Below, one piece after another: positions 47,877 through 59,785 of a stretch of DNA of 64,000 nucleotides. The stretch covers positions 4,402,001 to 4,466,000 of the forward strand of contig JAHRBC010000005.1 of the NCBI GenBank assembly GCA_022702545.1, written 5' to 3'. This DNA is from Phycomyces nitens. Its lineage: Eukaryota > Mucoromycota > Mucoromycetes > Mucorales > Phycomycetaceae. Both the position numbers and the translations under genes were made by a program. A model generated the notes under the pieces. That model was not told the origin of the DNA, did not search any database, and saw only the letters and a list, made by a program, of their open reading frames with translations. Each line of letters opens with the position of its first letter. Positions within the stretch are counted from its first letter, which is position 1.

Positions 47877-49466
47877 TATACTCACATGGATATATCCATT
47901 GGATACACGGTCTTTGATCCCTCAATACTTGTACGACTTTTAATAACCATATTTTGAAAGCTTTTAGACCCTGTAATACAAAGAACAGAAAAATTAGAGC
48001 AACCATGCCCAAAATCTTGTATTACCTAGCTTCCAACCTCTTGGCATCACGCTCTACCTTCAGTCCTCACACGGACAAGGTTGGGATTTACCACGCTGGT
48101 ATTATTCTTTTTTTGGGCAATATTCTCTTGCTCAATACCCCGATTTAAAGGCGACCCCTTTATCAGATTGATATGTATATTAGCTCTAGAGTCAAAATTC
48201 TTCTTATTGTTGTTGTTTATGTAAGGCTATTTCAATAATACAAGTTTGGTAATTTACGATCAAAAAATATTACTTGCCACCCAATTTTGTTTCACATAAA
48301 GAGTAGGACAAGTATTGAAAGTATAGTATAATATATAATAACTAGCTTTATATTGGCAGATTTGGCTTTTTATTCTTCTTGAATCTGTAGTTTATTTGGC
48401 AAATATATTCCCCAGATATTTCAAAGGCCACTTGTAGCCGAAAATATGTAATGTTTCATGTTTTATAAAGTGAATAACAAGTCTTGTTTATTATTATTAT
48501 TATTATTACGTTTAATAGATCTATTTAACATCAAAAATCAAGGTCTAAATAGCCAAGAACCTTTTAAGGCAGTATATCAAAGTGCCTGTTCCTGGAGATC
48601 CCCCTGGAATTCAATCAAGAATGCCTAATATTCTATAAAGAAGTTTTAACAATAAGACCCAATGTTATAAGTCTTTGATCGTTCTTTGCCAATTCAGGAA
48701 AGCTAATTGAAAGATATTGAGATTGGTATGTACAAGACCAACTACATTTAACCCTGAGTTTTCAATGTGTGTATTTCCGTACAACCCACACTGTTATTAA
48801 AACAAGCAATTTCAATAGTACAGTTTTGCACTTTCAATATATATATATATATAAAGCGAGTGATTAAATTCCTAAAGAGGTATGTTTCTCTGGCCAAGAA
48901 GCTTATTGTAACTGCTGCGCTGGAAAATACAAGTCAGTTCGAAATCAAGACTTTTGTGACGAAAACGAGGATTATGTATAAAGACATGGTGGTACACATT
49001 ATCAATTATGTCAAATTTACCTTGTCATCTTTACTCCACCATATTTCTCTCCCCAGCTCTGTTCTTCAGGATGCCGTTCTCCGTAAAAACGGATCAAAGT
49101 TGTCGATTTCTGCAAGAACCAGTCCATGTCTGTCTTTTTGGAATCAATTTCACCCCAAACTTTGAAATCTTTCCAGATACTTGTAAGTATGCCATGTTTA
49201 AGCTTATTTCTCAAACCATTATTGATAGAAAATATGTCCATTGATAAAGCATGTCAAAACACAACTTACAGTGTTGTATCAAGAAATCTAATTTTGCAAG
49301 TGTACACACAGTCCAAGCTATTCTCTCTCTTCTTCTTTTTTTTAATCTTTTAATTTTGCAGATCCAAACCAGATCAACTCAATTTTTTCTTTTTTTTAAA
49401 AAAAAGAGTACAAATCACGTGATCGCATAGGCGCATCCAACGGATTGGACCAAGCAGGTTGAGAGA
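47877..49466. other. Intergenic with two weak coding candidates
   Basis: Mostly AT-rich. A 47-codon plus-strand frame (48004-48147, MPKILYYLASNLLASR, hydrophobic end) has no recognisable relatives. A minus-strand exon set at 48812-49311 is listed separately. (TTA)n lies at 48487-48507. Confidence 0.55.
48812..49311 (-). other. Possible gene or gene relic, three putative exons
   Basis: On the minus strand three frame-compatible blocks are joined by good splice sites: about 49311-49270 (ending FLDTTL) with donor GTAAGT; 49179-49021 (IWKDFKVWGEIDSKK ... EKYGGVKMT) after acceptor TTACAAG and before donor GTAAAT; and 48919-48812 (AAVTISFLARETYLFRN) after acceptor TTTCCAG, ending in TGA. The middle block is rich in Trp, Asp, Lys and Glu and reads like real protein. 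No start codon was found upstream and the last residues come from a (TA)n tract, so it may be a 5'-truncated relic. Family unknown. Confidence 0.3.
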
Positions 49467-50704
49467 ATGTTGCCCTTGGAAATGAAGTCAATTGCTGTAG
49501 ACCTCGACACGTCATTAGACGAAATCATCAAAACAAAAAAGATTAAGCAATCACGGGAGAACAATGGATATTCAAAATCGTCCTTCAAGCCATCAACTTT
49601 TGACAATAGACGGGTCGACAAACATCATGAAACAAATTACCGCAAATCCCAACATCCTTACAGTAAACCATCACGCTACAATTCCACAGAGGTACTTTAT
49701 TTCCGGAATCCAAATAGATTCAAGGTCTAATCATCCAATGGTTATAGTCTGTCGACAGCCATCGTCCAATATACTCTGCACGACCGGTAAAGGCTGGTCC
49801 TCTCCAGTCATCTGGCATCCGACAAAATATATCCAAACCAGATCCTTCTAGGATTGTAATTACAAAGGCCGTAACACGACGCCTTCCAATGAATCTAATG
49901 GTAGATCAAGATTCCAATCTTGATCAAGGTGGAATGGGAAGAGTAAGAAGGCAACCAATGCCTCGCGAAATGCCGCTTGGCGCCCCTCAACAGCCATTAT
50001 ATCATCCTCCCAATTATGCTATTCGCGGCCTATCACACCAGTCTCCCGGGAGAGGCTTGTCTATCCGAGGGGAATCTGGACCAGCAGTGGTGCTGATCAG
50101 TAACCTCGATCCAGGTGCAAATGCTGAGGATGTAAAGGTATTTTGGAAAGCAGAGTTGGATTAAATGAATACTAAGGATTTGTACCTTTGTGTTGAAATT
50201 AGACTGCATGTGCATATTTTGGACATATTCTTCAGTCCAATATCCTCTTGGATCGCTCTGGTCGTTCTCATGGTGAGGCAGAGGTTGAATTTGCGCACAA
50301 AGCTTCAGCATTGGACTGTGTGGCAAAGATGGATAATGGGATTGCAGATGGTAAGATTGCCTTTTGATCTACAGATGGATGACAAGTGATTATGGCTAAA
50401 AAGAAGGCGAGGTACTCTTGTATTCCATAGGCCGAGTTTTGCGTGTAATGCTGAGAAATAATAGGATGACACCTGCTTCCCTAATGCCCCCAATCCCTCA
50501 GAGTGTTCGTTCGGAAATACCCAATCGATCAGGCTACACATCAAAGTAAGTAGTAACTTTAGGCCTTTTGTACCATTTTATTCATCCAATTGGTGCAGTG
50601 CCAAATCATACTCTGATCACAACATTCCAGTTGGGCCAGCCTCAAATGAACTTCCAGATTATTCACGTTATGAGTCGTTCACAGGTGGGAATCGTCGTTA
50701 TTGA
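49467..50704 (+). CDS. Aly/REF (Yra1)-like mRNA export adaptor with RRM
   Basis: Four exons: 49467-49691, 49748-50137, then about 50203-50350 and 50431-50546 with a last exon after a CAG near 50600. The N-terminus contains IAVDLDTSLDEIIKTKK, the UAP56/Sub2-binding motif of the REF family. Arg/Pro/Gly-rich linker sequence follows, then an RRM from AVVLISNLDPGANAEDVK through AYFGHILQSNILL and GEAEVEFAHKASALDCV to RVLRVML. The C-terminus lacks an evident second Sub2-binding motif. Proteins of this type couple transcription and splicing to nuclear mRNA export in TREX. A Met five codons further in (49482) is an alternative start directly before the motif. Confidence 0.83.
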
Positions 50705-50913
50705 ACAATTTAAATATATAAAAAAAAATATATACATATAAATATATATATATAAATAAAAATAAAAATATTGTCCAGGACCCCATTAAGCGAGCAAACA
50801 AACAAACAAATAAAGAAAGAAATTAATATATATATATATATATATAGTTTGTTTTTGATATCAAGGCTTGTCGATTATTTATTGAGTACTTTCTCTTTCT
50901 TAAAAGAAATGAT
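50705..50913. other. Intergenic, convergent 3' ends
   Basis: AT-rich with (AT)n at 50829-50847. The 3' ends of the Aly-like gene and H4 meet here. Confidence 0.6.
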
Positions 50914-52218
<1,305 letters not shown>

Positions 52219-52437
52219 ATACGCAAACTAACATCAAAGGATTTGCTTTTTTTTAATCCTTTTTTCATGGTATCAAGATATATATATAAATCAACACGTA
52301 TTTTACCAAGAATTACTTTGAAAAAAATAATAACACGAGATTGTTCTGTAAGATATTGACGAAAGTGGATGACAATTGAGACATGATTGGCACTGGATGA
52401 TGCGGCGGCAATGGATATTTGTAAAGGATAAATACGG

Positions 52438-52477
<40 letters not shown>

Positions 52478-54176
52478 TTATATCTCCTGGTGTCCCAATG
52501 GATCAGCACAAATCTAGAATATTTCATGTCTGGCGGATGAGATGAATACTGACTGGGACTACATGGAATTTATGTGTGGCCATATTAATTCTTTTTGATT
52601 GGAATTCTTGATTGACTTGGTTTTTAAAGGTGCACTCAATTGAAACAAGTTTTCAAAACTGGCATATTTGGTGTATATGAAATCTAGTCGACATGCTGGA
52701 AACCAACCTCTTTATCACAATTCACAAGTGCAATCGTATTAAAGACCACTGTTGAATAAGCAATCAAGAATACGAGTCACATTTAAGAAATGAAAAAGAA
52801 ATCTCGACTGTATGGATGGGCCATTTATCACCATATAACCAATTGACAAGGATAATCTGGCTTAACTGGGCAGACATGCTTTGGTGACAAGTACTTCATT
52901 CCTCCAAGAATATTTTTTTCTATGGAATGAAAAGGCTTTACTATTGGAATTAATTGTTCCTACACTTTCAAACCAAAGAATAGAATAAAATAAAAAATAT
53001 TGTGTTCGTATTTAACTACAAATATCTTCTTTCTTCTTTCTGGAATACCAAACATGGTAGATTAAAGACCATGAGTCTTGATATAATATTATCTCTAGTC
53101 AAGTGATATATAATTTTTAATAGGCATTCACATCTACATAAAAAAATATTATCATGCCAGATTTAACATGCTTTCAACTGGTTCATGATTTAGTCATATT
53201 TTTGGTTTCAAACAATAATTATAAAAAAGATGGCGGTTAATTGAATGTCTTTTCACAGTACTGAATGTCTTGCACCTATAGGGTACTGCCACTGCATTTG
53301 TTATTATTAAAAAAGAAAAAGAACAATTGCCCATCTGTTTTCTCGATTATTCATTCAATTGTATCCAGAAGTTGAATATATTTCCATGGTATATGATGTG
53401 ATTGGTACAATTTCAGTAATATTAAATGGTCAGTTTCTCGATATATATATAAATATATATATACGCATTTCCAAATATCTGGATCAATGCCTAAAAACAA
53501 AGAGAGTGAGAAATGCGCTTTTCTGCTTAAAAATATTCAGAGAATGGCAAAATAAACGCATACATACATTCTTGATAGCCTTGTTCACTATATATTATTC
53601 AAAAAAGACGAAAAAGTACCTTTATGTATATATACCAACCCAATCCTAATACACCATTGTTTATATCCAGCGTATCAATAGCTATTTATCTGCCCTTGTA
53701 AAGTAATATATATATATATATTCAAAATAAATAGGCCATGAATAATAGATGCATGAACTTTTAAGCTTGATTCCAAAAAATATACAAGATAATTAGAAAC
53801 AAATTAAAAAAAGCAACTAGGCAATAATATAAAAGTAGAACTAATTAATCGATTGATTGATTAATTAATTATTTTTTAAAATATATATATATATATATAT
53901 GGTCGGGTTCTGTCTAGGCTACTAAGAAGTGGATAATCATTCTAGAGATTATCAATGGATCGTTACCTTGTAGCAATACAAAGAAACCGTAAAGCTGCTT
54001 AATTAAAGGCCTGATTTATACTCTTGGCCTCAAACAGAATTCCCCAAACTTGGTCTCACAAACCAAATGAAAAGCCAATAGAAGGACTGCGTTTTTCGGT
54101 GGCTGAAAACCAGCATGATTTCTGTCTCCATTTTGACGCATAAAGACTTTTTTTTTTCCAAAGCAGTAATTTACTA
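52219..54176. other. 2-kb intergenic region
   Basis: AT-rich, no coding frame of quality. Contains a (TG)n tract at 52441-52474 and several (AT)n tracts (53443-53462, 53707-53720, 53881-53900). Confidence 0.65.
52441..52474. repeat. (TG)n dinucleotide microsatellite
   Basis: About seventeen TG units without interruption. Confidence 0.95.
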
Positions 54177-55736
54177 ATGGCACAGAATCCAGGAGACACA
54201 CCAGCATGGTACATGCAGGGCCAAACCCACCAGAAAACACCAGGCACAAATCAAGGTCAACCTGGATTACCGTCTGTCTTGCAGCATCTTGAGCAACAGA
54301 CTCATAATAGACAGGCACTTGGGGCATTAGCAGCTGCATCCATTACATCTTCACTCGGAGGGCTACAGACAAGGAATAACCACCAAGACCCACAAAACTA
54401 TAATTACTACCCAGATTACCAACGCCCTGTAATTGCCTATGATGATCTTCCACAACCTGACATTGCTCCTAAACCTTTTGGGTAACCGAATGAGAATTGT
54501 AGAAAATGAAAGACTCGAGAATATAGGCTGACTGTGATCAATATGGTAGGGTGGCTTGTTGCAACCGCACCTACAAATCAGATACTGCATTAGAACAACA
54601 CCAGAAACAGCATATTCAGTGCCCTAATTCTGGATGTGATTTTGTGGGAATAAAGGTTGTCTTGGAAGACCATGAAGAAACTATGCATGGAAAGCCAAAA
54701 AAGAATCCAAACAGGTAAATCAAAGCCGATATTCTTATTTTGTGGGCGTCCATATCTGACTTGCATGCAGGTCTGATGGAGTTGTTCCACCAAATGCGCC
54801 CAGACTTGACACACCAGAGGCCTTGGCAGCCTGGATTGCTGCTCGTAAAAAGAACTGGCCCAGTGAAGCAAATATCGAGAGAAAGGTATGGAGGACAAGG
54901 GCAATTTGGTTCAAACATGCTGAATACCCGAATTGGATTGTCCTCTTTTAGGCACGTGAGGCAAAAGAAAGGGCTGCAAAAGGACAGCTGCCAAAAAAGA
55001 ATGGAAAGCGCAAGGGAAAGGAGCTAGATAAGCCCAAGGTCAAAAAGGAACGGGTTACAAAGGAGGTTGTGGCAGAGACAAAGCCAATCATTACATCATC
55101 ACTTGGGCTTATTTCTGGCTATGGGTCAGATTCTGAAGAAGAGATGTTTGATGCAGTACAGACAGTAGAGGAGATTATGCAGATAGAGCCCTCTGAAAAG
55201 GCTAAAAATGAGCCTCAAAATACAGAACAGAGCACCGATAGTGAGGACGATAGCGATGACAGCGATGACCTTGTGGATCCCACAAAAGACGCCATTTCCT
55301 CCAAAGATCCCTCTAGTTCTGGAAAGATCCCTACACCGGAAGCTCCAAGGAGCTTTAAAAGAATTTGTAAATATTTTTCTCGTGGCCAGTGCAGGAGAGG
55401 AGATGGTTGTCATTTCTCACATGAAATCAAGCCCGTGAGTAATTATGTAGTCTTTTATCTTTATTTGCTTATTTATTTATGATCCTGACACACTCTTAGA
55501 AAAAGCGACCGGAACCCCGTCAGCCAGTCAAGGTAGAAGCAGTTCACAAAAGACCCAATCTTCTTCGAATGGTAAGTGTTTATAATTAATAATAATAAAA
55601 AGGGCAATTGGTTGCTAAGACGCGTCTTTCAAAGCTACTGGACAAGGACATTCGACAGGAGAGAAACATGATTTTACAATCCCTGCGTTTCATTACCGAT
55701 AATGATTTTCTGGGTGAAGCCAACTCCAAACGATAG
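54177..55736 (+). CDS. NUFIP1/Rsa1-like zinc finger protein (box C/D snoRNP assembly)
   Basis: At least six exons. Exon 1 (54177-54481) is Gln/Pro-rich and disordered. Exon 2 (54550-54714) carries a C2H2-type finger (CCNRTYKSDTALEQHQKQH) and a second Cys/His pair (CPNSGCDF...HEETMH). The next exon has the NUFIP peptide: LDTPEALAAWIAARKKNWPS followed by ANIERKA. A basic segment, an acidic Ser/Asp-rich linker, a CCCH finger (CKYFSRGQCRRGDGCHFSH) and a terminal helix DKDIRQERNMILQSLRF follow. NUFIP1/Rsa1 joins Snu13/15.5K and the R2TP-Hsp90 machinery in snoRNP assembly in the nucleus. Convergent with the chitin synthase gene. Confidence 0.82.
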
Positions 55737-55911
55737 ATTGAATATACTTTACACAATTAATTAGACAGACATTTGACCAAGGTTTTTTAAAAAAAAAAGT
55801 GGAATAATTGATAGTATTGTTATAATACGAGCATTATGATTGCTACTACTGTACAAAAAAGAAGAAGAAGAAGTAAATAATAATAATAATAAAGAAATAT
55901 ATATGATGTGT

Positions 55912-58751
55912 TTATCCCATGAATATCCGGAAGATGAGATAGAGACAACTGCCACAGAAACGGATTGCAGACAAACCGGCCACACTCCAGAGCACGAAAC
56001 CAAGGTAAGAAGTACTTCTGACCTCAAATGTACCAAAGCTGGCAAGGATATTTTCGTTTGTAATCAAGACAACAAGAATGAGGTTGGAAATGATCCAGGA
56101 AATAACCAGACGGGTACGGAATGAGCGGTAGTAATCCTCTTGTTTGGTCTTTGCATCACGATGAGACACTTCGGGCTCAACCTGGCGAGTGAGTTCGACA
56201 CAAGCCTCTTCGTAAGCTTCATTGATATCCTTTTGCTCTGTTGGCACTTCGACTTCGACTGTAACATCGCCAGAACCATCCTTCTTTGACTTGACCACAC
56301 CCAGATCAGTAGACACAGTGTTGTCACCTTTTGTACCCCAAGACACATCGTGGGTATTACAGAAAGCATAGATGTTGAGAATGTTGGTATAACTGGGCGA
56401 AAGGAAGATGTACTGGATAAAACTGGTAAACATGTGCCAGGGATCAAAGAAGAGGAAACTGGCAATAAAGTACATGGCGTAGGTAGAGACGATGGAAATA
56501 ATGATGTTTCTAAAGGTCGATTCGCCCAACATTGCCGTAAACGAACCCTCTGCATTCTCGACAGCATCCTGTACACCAACAACCGTGATCCAAATGGTGG
56601 CAAACATCATGTAGACCATGAGAATAGCAAAAAAGGTCATACTTCCAAAGTAAGCCCATTTGGATCCCTGGGGTCTGTTACCAAGCGCAAGGATGAACTG
56701 GACGATGATCAAGAGGATGTAGATATAGTTGAGAATGGTATGGAGAATAGAGGCAGCATTGGCAGAAAAGGGCTTTGGGTCCAGACTTTCGGCTCCCAAT
56801 GCACTGGTAAGGATGTAGAATGTGAGATAGAAATTGCCCAAGGCAAACCAAGAGAAGATCAAGTTGTAGGTGTTGTAGAGATCTTCGACCATGAACATGA
56901 GCTTGCGGATAAATGAATGGTCAGAGGCCCAGACCTTACGCCAATGGAACAAGGCATAGCATCCGGCAAAGAAGGAACCTACAATAAAGAGTTTAGTGAT
57001 CCCATTGAGCTCTTTCTTGTCTGCCTTACCGTTCAACCATCTTCTGCGCTGGGAGATGAATTCGGGGACCTAAAGTAAAAAATAAGAAGGGTATGTATGA
57101 GTGGATTGCAATTATTATTTATCCATTGTGCTTACCGAATCAGGAACATCTGTCTCACCATATGAGCTAGACACATAGTGCAAGACCCAGTTGGCCTTCT
57201 TTTTGGCTACCAACTCATAGCACAAAATACGATCCTCAGCAAGATACATGTTTGCCGTAAAGATGTCTGCATCAGCGCCATGCTGACTCTCTCCCAAAAA
57301 GTACTTTTCGAGAGGACCATGGCCGTTTTCGTCGTTTTGGAGAGCAGTGAAACGATAGGCTGAAAAAGCACCTGGAAGGACAGAAATATAACCAAACACA
57401 CTCTCGAGAGGTTTGTCGAGAATGTTGGACATCTTGTATTCAAAGTTCTGGGCAGCCACAAGAGGGTTGAGGAGAGCAACACCAGCCGTACCAGACATGG
57501 CACGAATCTCACCACATGCACCGGCAATATTGGAGCTAATGTCGAATGCCTTCCAGAGATGGTAAATCGATGTCTTTCCCGGACGTGTTCCAACATCGAT
57601 CAAAACACACACATTGGGGTTGATAACCGGGCCAAATGCCTGGAAGAACCAGCGATGGGAGTTGATCTTCTTTTGGTTGTTTTCCTTGAGACAGAATAGG
57701 ATCTGGCAGGGTGGCATGCCCTTGTCAGCACCCTTGAACTTCATTTCAGGATCGACCGAGAGCTGGGTGGTATACTCGTAAATATGGGCCGTGACGGGTT
57801 TGTCACCAACCACGTTCTTGGCCACACCATCCTGGTAGACACCAAGGGTAGCAAGAAGAGAAAGGGTACGGGGATGGATCTTCTTGCGACCATCAGACAC
57901 AATACACACCACTACCTTCTCCCATGCCTTGGGACCCTCCCATACGTTTGAGCGGACACGGGAACATAGATGAGCAATGTTCTTCATGACACCGTGCATC
58001 GTACGCGCAAATAAAATCTCATCTTCCTATAAAATTGCAAATTGCCAAAATAATAAAATCGAATTAATTTGATCCTGCTGAGAATACTTTTTTCTTTCAC
58101 TATCATCCAATGGGTCCAATCTAAATCCAATTGCACCCTCTTAAAAGGACAAGAATCAAAAACTTACGTTGTACATTGTCAATACGATAAAGAGCTCCGT
58201 GTTACGCTGCAAAATTGGCTGTCGGAGAGTGTATCCTTGGCTGGCAAAATCTGCAGGATCACAAGTGGCAGCAGTGTATCGCATGTGGGTGAATTCTTTG
58301 GTGTCTTTGATGGGCACTGCCTGGAGGTAAGGAGTAGGCACCGGACAGTCGAGAATCAGGTTACCATGGGTAAGCTTAACACGACGGGCTATAATACACA
58401 AAAAGTAAATATTATATATATCGAGTGCATCTAAAACTTACTTGTCTTGTAACGACGGGGCTGACGGCGAGGAGCATCTCCGAAACGCATATTTGGAGAT
58501 GGTGGTCCCATTGGCTGTGGAGGATACATAGTCTGCTGTGGAGGATACCCTCCTCCAGGCTGCCCAAATGGATCCGGGGGATAAGAAGGAGCATTATCGC
58601 GAAGAAGAGGCTGATGATCATAGCCAGTCGGGGGAGGTTGGTCTTCGGGATAAGGGTCGGCAAAAGGCGAGTTCCTGTCCATCTGCTGGGGAACAAACTG
58701 TGTATCGTGAAGAGGATACTGGTCGTGTTCCTGTTTCTGTCCCGGGTTCAT
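55912..58751 (-). CDS. Chitin synthase, division 1 (class I/II type)
   Basis: The exons code for a Pro/Gln-rich N-terminal tail, then [17 protein letters not shown] and TMYNEDE (start of the catalytic domain), [28 protein letters not shown] (acidic metal-binding motif), [23 protein letters not shown] (catalytic E-D-R) and, in the next exon, the product-binding QRRRW ([15 protein letters not shown]). Seven or so membrane segments follow and the protein ends LIFRIFMG. All hallmark residues of an active enzyme using UDP-GlcNAc at the plasma membrane are present. The N-terminus lacks the myosin motor of other classes. A run of about 12 C on the coding strand lies just upstream of the ATG. Confidence 0.96.
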
Positions 58752-59785
58752 GGCTGTTCAGTCTCTGGGGGGGGGGGGGAAATAGAAAGGAAGAGGGACA
58801 AGAGGATGCGAAATGGCTGAGGTACGGCGACCTTTTAAATTCTTTATTCTTTTCCATAAATGGGGTGCTGGTTTTTGCCAAGTCAGTGTGCCTTCAAAGC
58901 CACCTATCCTAAAATAAACACCACTCCGACAATAGGGTTAAATTCTGTACACTTGGCAAAGCCTCCCATACGTCAAATTGCGAATCAGATCAGAACCCAA
59001 TGCGTTTGGCGCCATGGCTTTAAGCCTCCAGGCGTGGCTGACAAGGGCCTCCTCAATGGATATTATATCCTTTTTAGGACATATAATACCCATACCATCA
59101 CATATACTTGAAGACCAACATCAAATAACAGGTGTGGAAGATGTTGGTCGGTATTGTCCTTTTTAGGACATGCGTTTTTGAACATCCTCAACTCCTCTAC
59201 AAGATCGTTTCAGGGAACAAATAGAAAAATAACAAGAAAGAAAAAAACAAAATCCGGAATAGGCTGCCAACCAGTATAATGAACCAGTTTCATGTTTAAT
59301 TCTGAGCCAATCATTTCATTCATTAGTTTTTTTTTTCTTTGGATTCTTTTTTTTTTCTTTTCCAAAAAAGTAAATAGTTAAAATAACAGCCATGGCTACA
59401 CTCTTGACCCTATCAATTTACATTTAATATATTTAATATATTTAATACAGCCTCCCACTTGGATCATGAATAGCCCTTTATTCTGATGAGTAAAATGGGT
59501 GTTTGATCTTTATCGTTTGTTTAGCCACTCTAAACTCAAAATACACGTGATTTGTCCAAGTCTTTTTATTAACAGACGCTTCAATACATAACTATTGTTG
59601 GATACTACTCCAAAGACTCTTTATATTAAAGTAACCCATCAATTATTATTATTTTAGAGAGAAAAAATAATTGAGAAGCGTGACATCTTTATAAATATTC
59701 AATTCCCGCTCATAAATCTTGCCCTTGGAATTTTTTTTTTTTTGAATTTTCCCTCTTCTTTATCGAAAATATTACATTTCTTGTA
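58752..59785. other. Intergenic divergent promoter region of chitin synthase and MCM7
   Basis: Contains the poly-G run at 58769-58781, a hairpin (59113-59122 with 59140-59149) flanked by two copies of TCCTTTTTAGGACAT (59068-59082 and 59157-59171), and T runs. No gene seen. Confidence 0.65.
59113..59149. repeat. Perfect 10-bp inverted repeat
   Basis: GACCAACATC (59113-59122) is repeated as its reverse complement at 59140-59149 with a 17-nt spacer, between two direct copies of a 15-bp word. Confidence 0.9.

Noticed and set aside
56350..56916. 188-codon plus-strand open frame
   Set aside because: Antisense to the chitin synthase membrane region; a by-product of its codon bias.
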